Origin: Pirellulales bacterium
Lineage (GTDB): Bacteria > Planctomycetota > Planctomycetia > Pirellulales > JACPPG01
Assembly (NCBI GenBank): GCA_035546535.1
Contig: DASZWQ010000185.1
Span: forward strand, 1 to 64,000
Length of the DNA stretch: 64,000 bases
Direction: 5' to 3'
The notes beneath the pieces are model-generated. The model worked only from the letters and a program-made list of their open reading frames with translations. It searched no databases and was not told the DNA's origin. The translations under genes were made by a program, and so were the position numbers. Each line of letters begins with the position of its first letter. The stretch's first letter is position 1. Positions 9,046 to 18,700 of the stretch are shown piece by piece.

Positions 9046-10398
9046 ATGCTCACCCTCTTTGGCCGCGCGTCACGATACTGCGATGGGGTCGACCGCCGCA
9101 GCTTCTTGCGCGCGGGAGCCTTGGCAATCGGTGGTCTGTCATTAGCTGACCTATTGCGATTGCAGGCCACGGCAGAAACCAATCGTAGCCTGGCGACCGA
9201 TCCGCATGAAAAATCCCAAGCGCGATCCGGCAAGGCGGTGATCTTCGTCGAACTCGGTGGCGGCCCGTCGCACTTCGAAACCTATGACCCGAAGCCGAAT
9301 GCTCCGGTCGAATTCCGCGGTCCGCTCGACGCCGTCGGAACCAACGTGCCCGGCGTTTTCCTCAGCCAGTACATGAGCGAACAAGCGAAGCTGCTCGACA
9401 AGCTGGCCATCGTCCGCTCGGTGCGGCATACGTCCAACGCCCACGATCCGTCGAGCCACCTGACGCAGACCGGCTATCTGAAGCGCGGGCAAAAAGCCGG
9501 CTTGAACGAGATGCCGTGCTTCGGTTCGGTCGCCGCGCGCGTCGTTGGAGCGAACGCCCCCGGTCTGCCCGCTTATGTCGCCCTGCCACGTCTGATGCGA
9601 AATGGCGGCGCGGCCTACCTGGGCACGGCTTACAACCCGTTCGAGACCATTACCGACCCGGGCAAGAAGAATTTTTCGGTCCGCAACCTGGCCCTATCGA
9701 CTGGCCTGAGCGTTGACCGGCTGGAAGATCGCCGCACGCTGCTGACGGCGCTCGATTCGCAGCGCCAGCTGATGGATCTGGAACGGTCGAGCGAAGCGAT
9801 CGACGATTTCACGCGTCAGGCACTGGAAATGGTCACCGGCCCACGAGCCCAGGCTGCCTTCGACATTAAGCGCGAGAAGGACAGCGTCCGCGAGAAATAT
9901 GGTCTGACCGAGATCGGACAGTCGCTGCTTCTGGCGCGACGCCTGGTCGAGGCCGGCGTTACTTGCGTCACCGTACGATTCCCCGGCTGGGACAACCACC
10001 AGCGGATCGCCAAGGCGATTTCAGACCGCGGACCCATGTACGACGCCGCGATGGCGGCCCTGATCCGCGATCTCTTTAAGCGCGGGCTTGACCGGGACGT
10101 GCTGCTCGTGGCGATGGGAGAATTCGGCCGCACGCCGCGCGTAAATCGCAACGCCGGCCGCGACCACTGGGGATCGGCCATGAGTGTTCTCTTGGCCGGC
10201 GGCGGATTGAAGACGGGTATCGTCGGCGCCACCAACAGCAAGGGCGAGCTGCCCGTCGAGGCGCCGTACGGTCCGGAAAACATCCTGGCCACGATCTACC
10301 GGCATCTGGGGATCGATGCCTCGCAGACGTTCGTCGATCTCTCCGGCCGCCCACGCTACGTGCTGGAAGAGCGGCGCCCGATCGAAGAGCTGATCTAG
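9046..10398 (+). CDS. DUF1501 family exported protein (alkaline-phosphatase/sulfatase-like fold)
   Basis: A 450-residue DUF1501 protein. The N-terminus has a twin-arginine type signal (DRRSFLRAGALAIGGLSLADLL), so it is probably exported folded. Family hallmarks include VIFVELGGGPSHFETYDPKP, VRSVRHTSNAHDPSSHLTQTGY, WDNHQRIAK, VAMGEFGRTPRVNRNAGRDHWG and the C-terminal LGIDASQTFVDLSGRPRYVL. DUF1501 proteins belong to the alkaline-phosphatase/sulfatase fold and are greatly expanded in planctomycetes; the reaction is not established. The ATG at 9046 has CAGGAG just upstream. Usually these genes sit beside a DUF1549/DUF1553 gene, but this copy stands alone, followed by a small secreted CBM6-like gene. 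Confidence 0.9.
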   Translation: MLTLFGRASRYCDGVDRRSFLRAGALAIGGLSLADLLRLQATAETNRSLATDPHEKSQARSGKAVIFVELGGGPSHFETYDPKPNAPVEFRGPLDAVGTNVPGVFLSQYMSEQAKLLDKLAIVRSVRHTSNAHDPSSHLTQTGYLKRGQKAGLNEMPCFGSVAARVVGANAPGLPAYVALPRLMRNGGAAYLGTAYNPFETITDPGKKNFSVRNLALSTGLSVDRLEDRRTLLTALDSQRQLMDLERSSEAIDDFTRQALEMVTGPRAQAAFDIKREKDSVREKYGLTEIGQSLLLARRLVEAGVTCVTVRFPGWDNHQRIAKAISDRGPMYDAAMAALIRDLFKRGLDRDVLLVAMGEFGRTPRVNRNAGRDHWGSAMSVLLAGGGLKTGIVGATNSKGELPVEAPYGPENILATIYRHLGIDASQTFVDLSGRPRYVLEERRPIEELI

Positions 10399-10527
10399 CA
10401 CGCGGCAGCTTGCGTTAGATTGGTGCCATGGTTTTTCGGCGCAGCCGAATAAGCATGGCCGTTTCGGTAAGCATGTCGTTCGACTGTGGGCCCGGCTTAT
10501 TGCACCTTGACGAACAGGTTCATCGCT

Positions 10528-11034
10528 ATGGGCACGGCTTCCCATGTTTTACTAGCTTTGCTTTGCACTATCGTAGTCTCTTCTGCCGAGGAGCCCAAAA
10601 AGTTCGACGGCAGCAAGCCTGAAGTGGTTACGCCGGCGGCTGACCGGTCGCTGACCCTGCCGGCCAGCAAGTGCGAAGTGTACGGCAAGACGCTCCAGTA
10701 CATGCCCGAGGATCGAGCGCTGGGCTGGTGGAACAGCCCGAACGATCATGCCGTGTGGAAACTCGCGGGCCTGACCTCCGGCAAATACGAGGTGTGGTTC
10801 GAGTGGTCGTGCGCCGACAAATCGGCCGACAACACGTTCGTCGTCGCGGTCGGAAAGCACGAACTGAAAGGCAAGATTCCCTCAACCGGCTCTTGGCAGA
10901 CGCACAAGAAAGCCAAATTCGGCACGATCGAGCTACCCGAGGGGGGAGCCAATCTCGAACTTCGCTCCGAGGGGAAGATCAAGGAGGCGCTAGGTGATTT
11001 TCGGGAGGTACGCCTGGTGCCGGTGCGACGGTAG
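10528..11034 (+). CDS. Small secreted CBM6/CBM35-like beta-sandwich protein
   Basis: A 168-residue protein with a signal peptide (MGTASHVLLALLCTIVVSSA). The mature domain has the pattern of carbohydrate-binding-module-like beta sandwiches: LGWWNSPNDHAVWKLAGLTSG, then GKYEVWFEWSC, FVVAVGKHELKGKIPSTGSW and a C-terminal GANLELRSEGKI, ending in a strand FREVRLVPV. In planctomycetes this module is often fused to larger exported enzymes; here it is free. I chose the ATG at 10528 because the signal peptide starts there; an in-frame earlier start at 10486 would precede it with a non-hydrophobic tail. Ligand unknown. It is 130 bases after the DUF1501 gene on the same strand. Confidence 0.65.
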   Translation: MGTASHVLLALLCTIVVSSAEEPKKFDGSKPEVVTPAADRSLTLPASKCEVYGKTLQYMPEDRALGWWNSPNDHAVWKLAGLTSGKYEVWFEWSCADKSADNTFVVAVGKHELKGKIPSTGSWQTHKKAKFGTIELPEGGANLELRSEGKIKEALGDFREVRLVPVRR

Positions 11035-11075
11035 CCGAACGAGCGCGCTTGTTTGCGGACGGCGCGCTGCAGGAA

Positions 11076-11196
11076 CCCTCTCCCTTCCAGGGAGAGGGCA
11101 GGGTGAGGGTGAAGACCCCAATTCCCAATGCCGTGGCGAACGTCAATGTCGCTGAAGAACACCACCCTCCCTTAATCCCTCCCTAAAAGGGAGGGA
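11076..11196. repeat. Two small perfect hairpins in the gap between convergent genes
   Basis: CCCTCTCCC (11076-11084) pairs with GGGAGAGGG (11090-11098) around a 5-base loop, and TCCCTCCCT (11176-11184) pairs with AGGGAGGGA (11188-11196) around AAA. They lie between the CBM6-like gene and the oppositely oriented argS. Neither is followed by a T-run on the plus strand, so they look more like dispersed repeat hairpins than intrinsic terminators, although a bidirectional stop function is possible. Confidence 0.6.
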
Positions 11197-11306
11197 GATT
11201 CGAGCAGGTGCATCGGCACCTTCCTGCATCGATCGTTGATTCTACTTCAGTGTCTGCTGTGGCAGATTGTGCCGGCAGCGAAATAGCGGCCGGCATCCTG
11301 CCGCGT

Positions 11307-13301
11307 TTACATCTGTTCGACCACGTCGATCCCCAAGAGCGCCAGTCCCTGCTTGAGCGTGCGCGCGGTCAAATCGCAAAGCAGCAACCGGCTCGTGCGC
11401 AGCTCGGGCGTTTCGGCCTTGAGAACCGGGCATTGATCGAAGAAGGTCGAATATCGGTTGGCGAGCGCGAACAGGTAGGCTGTTAGTTGATTCGGTCGGT
11501 AATCGACCAGCACCGCATCGAGCGCTTCGGCGAAGCGCAGGATTTCCAATCCCAGCGACCGTTCGGCCGGGGTAGATAGGAGAATCGGCGCCTGCTCGCG
11601 TCGCAGCTTTTCGATGTCGATGTTGCCGCGCCGGAAAATGCTTCGCACCCGGGCGTAGGCGTACTGCATGTACGTGGCCGTGTTGCCGTTCATGGCCAGC
11701 ATCTTGTCGTAGCTAAAGACGTAATCGCTGGTGCGATTCTGCGACAAATCGGCATATTTCAAGGCGGCGATGCCCACCGTTTCGGCGATCGCTTGTCGCT
11801 GCTCGTCCGCAAGTTCGCGACCGTCCGGCTTGGCATCGTCGTTCTCGGCCACGATCTTATACGCCCGCTCGACCGCTTCGTTGAGCAGCCCCTCGAGGCC
11901 CACGGTATCGCCCGAGCGCGTTTTGAACGGGCGGCCGTCATCCCCCAGCACCGTGCCGAAGCTGACGTGGGCGAACTCGACGTTTTCGTAGCCCCACCGC
12001 CGCGCGGTGGCGAACAGTTGTTCGAAGTGCAGACTTTGCCGATGATCGACCACGTACAGAAGCGCGTCGGGATTCCACTTCTCACGGCGATAAGCGATCG
12101 TGGCCAGGTCGGTGGTGGCGTACAGAAAGGCGCCGTCCTTTTTGCGCACGATCATCGGCGCCGGCTGCCCTTCCAGAAACACGCAGGTGGCTCCGTCGCT
12201 CTCGCGGGCGATCTGTTTGGCGAGCAAGTCGTCGACGACCGGCTGCAATCGGTCGTGATAGAAGCTTTCGCCCAGCGTTTCGTCGAACGACACGCCCAGC
12301 CGGTCGTAAATATGTTGAATGGCTGCCATGCAGGCGGGCATGAACTCGCGCCATAGAGCCAGATTCTCGGCATCGCCCGCGTGGAGCTTGGCCGTTTCGG
12401 CCAGTACGGCAGCGCCGATTTCGGGATGTTCTTTGGCCAGCGGGCCCAGCTTGGGATCGGCTTCGAGCGCCGCCAGCTTGCGCTCGAGATCCGCGAGCGC
12501 CGCTTTCGTCTCGCCGACGTCGGCTTCCGCTTTGCGAACGGCCTGGGCCTGCTTCTTGTCGGCCTTGGCATCGCCGCTGGCGGGTACCGCCTTCGCCACG
12601 GCCAGGCGTTCTTCGGCGGCATGAATCTTCTTTTCCAGCTCCGCCAGTTGCGGCCGGCTATCGTGATAATCGACCAACTGGTTGACCATTCGATAGAGCC
12701 GCGCCAGCTCGTCGACGCGCGAGCGCTCGTAGGCCGCCGCGTCGCGGAAATGCTTGTACCCGTAAATGATCATCCCGAACTGCGTGCCCCAATCGCCGAT
12801 GTGGTTATCGCCGATCGCGCGATGGCCCAGGAATTTGAGCGTGCGATAGATACTGTCGCCGATCACGGTCGAGCGGATGTGGCCGACGTGCATCGGTTTG
12901 GCCACGTTCGGCGCCGAATAATCGACGATCACGGTACGCGGACGCGCGACCGGCGGAATGCCAAGGCGCGGATCCTCCACCGCTTCGCGCAATCGCGCGG
13001 CCAGCCAATCATCGCGCAGCGCGAGATTGATAAAGCCTGGTCCGGCGATTTCGGGCGACTGGCACAAATCAGCGACGTCGAGCCGCGCCTGGATCGCCGC
13101 CGCCACGTCGCGCGGCGGCTGGCTTAGCTGCTTGCCCATCGGCATCGCCATGTTGGCCTGATAGTCGCCGAACTTGGCGTCCTGGCTTTGCCGCACCATG
13201 TCGACCAGCTCGGTCGTGGCGAGGTTTGCCAGGCTCTGTTCGGCCGCCAGTTTCGCAAGCGCCGTGGCAAAGCGATCTCGCAATTCGCGTAGGATGTTCA
13301 T
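11307..13301 (-). CDS. argS: Arginyl-tRNA synthetase
   Basis: ArgS charges tRNA-Arg in the cytoplasm. The 664-residue class I synthetase has the N-terminal Add1 domain (DAKFGDYQANMAMPMGKQL), ATP-binding VIVDYSAPNVAKPMHVGHIRS with the HVGH signature, GDNHIGDWGTQFG, the YVVDHRQSLHFEQLF segment, a KMSKS-equivalent region GRPFKTRSGDTVGL, and the C-terminal DALR anticodon domain ending in LLGIDVVEQM. Compared with E. coli (577 residues) there is an extra alanine/lysine/glutamate-rich coiled-coil segment at about residues 215-300. I chose the ATG at 13301 (MNILRELRDRF); an in-frame upstream start at 13355 has no family counterpart. The gene is convergent with the CBM6-like gene. Confidence 0.96.
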   Translation of the reverse strand: MNILRELRDRFATALAKLAAEQSLANLATTELVDMVRQSQDAKFGDYQANMAMPMGKQLSQPPRDVAAAIQARLDVADLCQSPEIAGPGFINLALRDDWLAARLREAVEDPRLGIPPVARPRTVIVDYSAPNVAKPMHVGHIRSTVIGDSIYRTLKFLGHRAIGDNHIGDWGTQFGMIIYGYKHFRDAAAYERSRVDELARLYRMVNQLVDYHDSRPQLAELEKKIHAAEERLAVAKAVPASGDAKADKKQAQAVRKAEADVGETKAALADLERKLAALEADPKLGPLAKEHPEIGAAVLAETAKLHAGDAENLALWREFMPACMAAIQHIYDRLGVSFDETLGESFYHDRLQPVVDDLLAKQIARESDGATCVFLEGQPAPMIVRKKDGAFLYATTDLATIAYRREKWNPDALLYVVDHRQSLHFEQLFATARRWGYENVEFAHVSFGTVLGDDGRPFKTRSGDTVGLEGLLNEAVERAYKIVAENDDAKPDGRELADEQRQAIAETVGIAALKYADLSQNRTSDYVFSYDKMLAMNGNTATYMQYAYARVRSIFRRGNIDIEKLRREQAPILLSTPAERSLGLEILRFAEALDAVLVDYRPNQLTAYLFALANRYSTFFDQCPVLKAETPELRTSRLLLCDLTARTLKQGLALLGIDVVEQM

Positions 13302-13407
13302 CAAACAAATCGATGGGCCAAGGAACCGAAGAGCATTCCGCGGAGCCGCGGTCATTTCGGCGGCTCAGGCGCTTGCGAGATAGTGTAGCGGGCCGGTGGG
13401 AAAGCCT

Positions 13408-13494
13408 GTAGGGTGCCCTGTGGGCACCATAACCCGAACAATTCGTTCGTGGTGCGCAAAGCGCACCCTACAACCCCGGGCTCATAGAGCCCGG
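13408..13494. repeat. Three perfect palindromes with 3-base loops
   Basis: Upstream of argS are GGTGCCC-TGT-GGGCACC (13412-13428), GGTGCGC-AAA-GCGCACC (13451-13467) and CCGGGCTC-ATA-GAGCCCGG (13476-13494). The first is preceded by GTAG and the second is followed by CTAC, so those two form a facing pair. The third carries CTACAG on its outer side, as its relative at 47071 does in reverse. Other members are at 15612 and 47071-47156. The arms differ between copies in a compensated way, which argues for a conserved hairpin. Confidence 0.8.
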
Positions 13495-13521
13495 CTACAG
13501 AAAACGGGAGCGTCGAAGCAA

Positions 13522-13986
13522 TTACTTGCTCAAGCGCAGCGAGCTGCGTCGGCCATCCTCACCGTCGTCGCTTTTCCCCTTGTCGGGCTGCGACAGCTCG
13601 GTCGGCACGCGCTTGGCCGTACACCACAGCTTTTCCAGCGAGTAGTAATCGCGAGCTTCGTCATCGAACAGATGGATCACGATGTTGCCGTAATCGAGGA
13701 GGATCCACCGGCTCTCGACGTAACCTTCGACCCCCAGGCGATGCTCACCCATCTCGTCTTCAAGGCGATGGTCGATCTCCTCGCTCATGGCGTGGAGCTG
13801 ACGCCGGCTGGTGCCGGTGGCGACGACGAAGTAGTCGAATTCCGGAGTCACTTCCCGCATGTCGAGGACCAGGATGTCACGTCCTCGATTGTCAGCCGCG
13901 GTTTGGGCTGCTGCCAGAGCAAGCTGCAAAGCCCGATTGGAGTCACGAGATGTTTCCACGTACCGGCTGACGCTGGATGTCGCCAC
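13522..13986 (-). CDS. rsfS: Ribosome silencing factor RsfS (Iojap family)
   Basis: RsfS binds ribosomal protein uL14 on the large subunit and blocks subunit joining when nutrients are scarce. The 154-residue protein begins at a GTG with GGAG about 10 bases upstream. Family motifs: ILVLDMREVTPEFDYFVVATGTSRRQLHAM, then GYVESRWILLDYGNIVIHLFDDEARDYYSLEKLW. These cover the complete Iojap domain (residues about 20-130). A charged tail after residue 130 is specific to this protein. It is transcribed towards argS with about 220 bases between, so an operon is possible but not shown. Confidence 0.95.
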   Translation of the reverse strand: MATSSVSRYVETSRDSNRALQLALAAAQTAADNRGRDILVLDMREVTPEFDYFVVATGTSRRQLHAMSEEIDHRLEDEMGEHRLGVEGYVESRWILLDYGNIVIHLFDDEARDYYSLEKLWCTAKRVPTELSQPDKGKSDDGEDGRRSSLRLSK

Positions 13987-14149
13987 GTGTGTGCTTCTCC
14001 GGATGAGTGAACCGTCCGACGCGCCTTTATTCTACACCCGAACAGACGCCGGAGCCAACGGCAGGGTTCGGCCGACGGTCCGAATTTCGGCCAGCGGGGG
14101 CCCTCATATCGAATGTTTGCATTCGAAGGTCGAAAGAAGCCCGAACCGG

Positions 14150-15598
14150 CTAGCCCAAGAGCGGCCGGATCAACTGACCGCCGACGTCGGTCAGGCGGAA
14201 GTCCCGGCCCTGGAACCGGTAGGTCAGCCTTAGGTGGTCAAGCCCCAACAGGTGCAGAATCGTGGCCTGCAGATCGTGGACGTGGATTTGCTCGTGCGGC
14301 TCGGCAGCGCCAAAGCCGAGTTCATCGGTCGTGCCGATCGTTTGCCCGGCGCGGATACCACCGCCCGCCAGCCACATGGTATAGGCTTCGATGTGATGAT
14401 CCCGGCCCAGCGAGCCGCGGTCTTCGCCCATCGGCGTGCGGCCGAATTCTCCGCCCCACACGACCAACGTATCGTCGAGCATGCCGCGCCGCTTGAGGTC
14501 AGACACCAGGGCCGCCGTGGGTCGATCGGTCTCCTGGCAGATATTTTCCAGCGACTCTTCCAGGTTTTCGGTGCCGCCGTGATGGTCCCACTCCGTGTGA
14601 AAAAGCGTCACGAAGCGGACGCCCCGCTCAACCAGCCGCCGCGCCAGCAGGCAGTTGTTGGCGAACGAGGCCTTGCCAGGCTCAGCGCCGTACAGGGCCA
14701 GCGTCTCGGCCGACTCGCCGGCCAGATCGACCAGCTCCGGCGCGCTTCCCTGCATCCGCTCGGCCATTTCGTACGAAGCGATGCGGGTCGCGATCTCGTC
14801 ATCGCCGGTCGCGGCCAGCCGCTCGCGATTCAACCGGCCGATGGCCTCGATCGTGCGTCGCTGCTGGGCACTGGTCACGCCTGGGGGCGTTGTCAGGTTG
14901 AGTATCGGGTCACCGGAATTTCGTAGCGGCACGCCCTGGTAAACGCTCGACAAGAAAGCGTTCCCCCATAGCGCCGCACCGGAGCGCGGCCCGCGCGGCC
15001 CGGATTTCAACACCACGAAGCCCGGCAGGTCGTGCGACTCGTTCCCCAGGGCGTACAGTACCCAGGAGCCCATGCTCGGCCGGCCGAACTGCGGCGTACC
15101 GGTGGCCAGCATCATCTTGGCCGGACCGTGATTGAAAACGTCGGTCTTCATCGTCCGCAGGATGGCCAGGTCGTCAGCCAATGCGGCGGTGTGCGGCAAT
15201 AGCTCCGAGATCTCGTTGCCTGACTGGCCGTGCCGCGTGAACTTCCGCCGGCAGCCGAGCAATTTGGCGTCGGGCTTGATGAAGGCGAACCGCTTGCCGT
15301 CGGTGTACGACGGCGGGATCGACTGGCCGTTCAGCTCATTGAGTTTTGGTTTATTGTCGAACAATTCCAACTGACTAGGCCCGCCGGCCATGAAGAGTTG
15401 AATGACCGCCTTGGCCCGCGGCGCGAAGTGCGGCGGCCGGACGGCCAGCGGATCGGTACGCGGCGGCTGTGGCGCGGCGGCGCGACCCTGGTTCTCCATG
15501 AGCGCGGCCAAGGCAATGCCCCCCAGGCTCAACCCGCAATCGCTAAAGAACTGCCGGCGGCTGGCCAGGTTGCTCTGACTGTTGCGTGGCTGCGTCAT
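14150..15598 (-). CDS. DUF1501 family exported protein
   Basis: A 482-residue second DUF1501 protein, from a different subgroup than the one at 9046. It starts at ATG 15598 and has a twin-arginine style signal (SRRQFFSDCGLSLGGIALAAL). Motifs: VIQLFMAGGPSQLELFDNKPKL, ILRTMKTDVFNHGPAKMMLATG, LPGFVVLKSG, VRFVTLFHTEWDHHGG, VVWGGEFGRTPMGEDRGSLG, GRDHHIEAYTMWLAGGG and LGLDHLRLTYRFQGRDFRLT near the end. It lies 119 bases downstream of a DUF1549/DUF1553 cytochrome gene on the same strand, the classic planctomycete pair, so the two are probably co-expressed and act together at the cell envelope. The biochemical role is unknown. Confidence 0.93.
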   Translation of the reverse strand: MTQPRNSQSNLASRRQFFSDCGLSLGGIALAALMENQGRAAAPQPPRTDPLAVRPPHFAPRAKAVIQLFMAGGPSQLELFDNKPKLNELNGQSIPPSYTDGKRFAFIKPDAKLLGCRRKFTRHGQSGNEISELLPHTAALADDLAILRTMKTDVFNHGPAKMMLATGTPQFGRPSMGSWVLYALGNESHDLPGFVVLKSGPRGPRSGAALWGNAFLSSVYQGVPLRNSGDPILNLTTPPGVTSAQQRRTIEAIGRLNRERLAATGDDEIATRIASYEMAERMQGSAPELVDLAGESAETLALYGAEPGKASFANNCLLARRLVERGVRFVTLFHTEWDHHGGTENLEESLENICQETDRPTAALVSDLKRRGMLDDTLVVWGGEFGRTPMGEDRGSLGRDHHIEAYTMWLAGGGIRAGQTIGTTDELGFGAAEPHEQIHVHDLQATILHLLGLDHLRLTYRFQGRDFRLTDVGGQLIRPLLG

Positions 15599-15611
15599 GT
15601 GATTTTTGCAG

Positions 15612-15628
15612 GGTGCCCTGTGGGCACC
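15612..15628. repeat. GGTGCCC-TGT-GGGCACC palindrome
   Basis: A perfect 7-bp stem with a 3-base loop between two co-directional genes, identical in its arms and loop to the element at 13412-13428 and also preceded by a GG-rich base run. It could affect expression of the downstream DUF1501 gene by forming in the transcript, but no T-run follows on the minus strand. Confidence 0.7.
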
Positions 15629-15717
15629 TGGGAAGTTTTACAGCGGCCAATCTGCGGATATTTTTGCTCGGGCGCCGCTGGTGTCCCTGGTGGCTTGTCC
15701 CCCAGTGCAGCGATGCG

Positions 15718-18700
15718 TCACTCGCGGGTCATAAACTCGTCAAGGTTCAATAGCGCGCGGGAAACCGTGGTCCAGGCCGCGAGCAAGCGCGGATTGCGAA
15801 AGGCCGGCACCGGTTGGCCGGTCGATTCTGCGTCAGCCGGCGCCGCATCACTGGCCAACTCGTCGGCCAATAGCTCCGCGAGGCACGCACGCTCTTCACC
15901 GTCCGGCTCGCGCGCTAGCGCCAGGCGAAACGCATAGCGGATACGCTCGGCGGTCGGCTGGTCCTTGCACACCGCCAGCACGCGCGTCGCCATCGCCTGG
16001 GCCGCTTCGTAGCAGGTGTCGTCGTTCAATAGCGTCAGCGCCTGCAGCGGCGTATTGGCGCGCTCGCGCCGCGTGCAACTGGTGATGCCGTCCGGCGCGT
16101 CGAGCACCTTGAGGAACGGATTGGGCGTCGAACGCCAATAGTACGTGTACATGCCGCGGCGATAGGCATCCTCGCCGGGGCTGACGTTCCAGGGGCGCGG
16201 GCTGCGCGTCAGCGCCATCACGCCGTCGGGCTGGCGCGGAAAAACGCTCGGCCCGCCAACCTTGTACGACAGCAATCCGCTCGAAGCCAGCATGCAGTCG
16301 CGCACGATCTCGGCCTCGACCCTCAAGCGCGACTGCCGGGCGAGCAACCGGTTATCCGGATCGATCACGCCCAGTTCCGGCCGCGTGTGCGACGACTGCC
16401 GGTACGTGCCCGAGGTGACGATCAGCCGGTGCATCGCCTTCAGGCTCCAGCCGCGAGCCATGAATTCGGCCGCCAGCCAATCGAGCAGTTCGGGATGTGT
16501 CGGCGCCGCGCCTTGCACGCCGAAATCGTTCGACGTTTCAACGATTCCCCGCCCGAAGAACTGTTGCCACATGCGATTCACGGTCACCCGCGCCGTCAGC
16601 GGATTGGCCGGGTCGACCAACCAGCGGGCGAGGTCGACGCGCGAAGGATTCTTCACCTCGGCGGGCAGCGGCGGCAGCACGCTCGGCACGTCGGGCGACA
16701 CGACGGGGCCGTTGCGCAAATACTCGCCGCGCACCAGGATGTGCGTCTCGCGCGGCTGCGAGCGTTCGTGCATGACAAGCGTCGTGGGAACCGTGGTCGA
16801 GAACTTATCGAGCCGGGCCCGGCTTTGCGCCAGCTTTTTCGTCAGTGCTTGCCGCGCTGGATCGGTTTTTTCGTATTCGGCCAGCAGCGTTTCTTGCTGA
16901 GCAGGAGTCCGCTTGTCGGCCGGCACGGCCAGCGCGGCGCGAACCGGCTCGGGCAAAGCCAGCACGTCGCGCGCCGCCTCGGTCACCGCCAGGCGGAAAC
17001 GCCCCAGCAGCATGTGCGGCTTCGCGTGTTGCTGGGCCAGCGAAACCACCATCTTCCGGCCGGCTACCTGGCAATCGTCGCGCGCCACGAGCACGGCCGT
17101 GCGATTCAAGTGCGGCGAAGTATCGACCACGAAGATCGACCAGCCGGTCTTGTCATTGCCGTCGATCAAGTGCGAGGCGGGAAACTTCTCTTGCGCGTAA
17201 TCAGCCGTCGCCAGTTGCCACGCCACGCGCTCGAACGTCGCGTCGCCACCACCGACGGGTTGCGCGGCCAGATCGAGCGTTATCTCGCTCAACACGAAAT
17301 TGCCGTTGTCGGCACGCCCTGGCCCACGCCGCGGCAGGCTGTCGTCGACCAGGGCTTCGAGGCGCAATCCGCGAACCGTCTCGACCGGCGCCGCCGCGGT
17401 CACCGTATACGTGTCGGTCGCGGCCCGTCCGCCGCCGGGCAAAACCGACTGATCTTCGAGCCGCGTAAACGTCGTCCCGGTGGCCGAGGCCACTTCGGTA
17501 GGTTCGACGACATGCCACCTGATGTCCAGCCGCCCAGCGTACTGCTTTTCCCACGCCGCACGCTTGTCGGCGCTCGCTACGTCGTATGCCGCCAGCTCAT
17601 CTTTGGCCGCGGTTATCTGCGCGTTCAACCTGGCCAGTTCGACAGCCTGGGCTTCGTCCGGCACCGGTAAAATCGGCTCGTCGGCGCCATTGAGCAGCGC
17701 GAAGAACTGGTAGAAATCGCGTTGCGATACGGGATCGTACTTATGGTCGTGGCAACGGGCACAGCCGAGCGACAGCCCGAGGAACACCGTGCCGGTCGTG
17801 GCCACGCGATCGACCACCGATTCGATGCGGAACTCCTCGGGGTCGGTGCCCCCTTCTTCATTCTGCAGCGTGTTGCGGTGAAAGCCGGTGGCGATCTGCT
17901 GGTCGATCGTGGCGTCGGGAAGCATATCGCCGGCGAACTGCTCGATCGTGAACCGATCGAACGGCATGTCGGCGTTCAAGGCGTTGATCACCCAATCGCG
18001 ATACTTCCAGATCGTGCGCGGGTTGTCGTTCGTGTAGCCGTTGCTGTCGGCGTAACGAGCCAGGTCAAGCCAGTGACGCGCCTGCCGCTCGCCATAATGC
18101 GGCGAAGCGAGCATCCGGTCGACCAAGCGCTCGTAAGCCCCTTCGCTCTGGTCGGCTAGAAATGCGTCGATGTCGTCGACCTTGGGCGGGATGCCCAGGA
18201 GGTCCAAGCTCAGGCGGCGGATTAACGTCACGCGGTCGGCTTCGGGCGAGGGATGAATGCCATCCCGCGCGAGCCGGCCAAGAATGAACGCGTCGATCGG
18301 GTTTCTGACGAATGTGGCGTCCGCCGCGTCGGCCACCGGCGGCTCGGGATGCGCGACCGGCTGAAACGACCAGTGATCGCTTTTGCGCCGACCCGATGAG
18401 GGAAGCGGCTGATCGTCGGCCGGCGCGGGGGCGCCTGCGTCGATCCAGCGGCGGATCGTGGCGATTTGCTCGGCCGATAGCCGCGGCCCCGCGTCGTCGG
18501 GGGGCATGGACGAGACGTCGTCGGCGCCCGTGATCGCTTTGACGAGCGCGCTCTCGGCGCTTTTGCCCCGCACGATCGCAGCGCCGCTATTTCCCCCTTC
18601 GACGGCCAGCGACACCGCATCGAGCCGCAGTCCCGACTTTTGTTCGTCCGGACCATGACATTTGAAGCAGTGGGCCGCCAGGATCGGCCGCACGTCGCGC

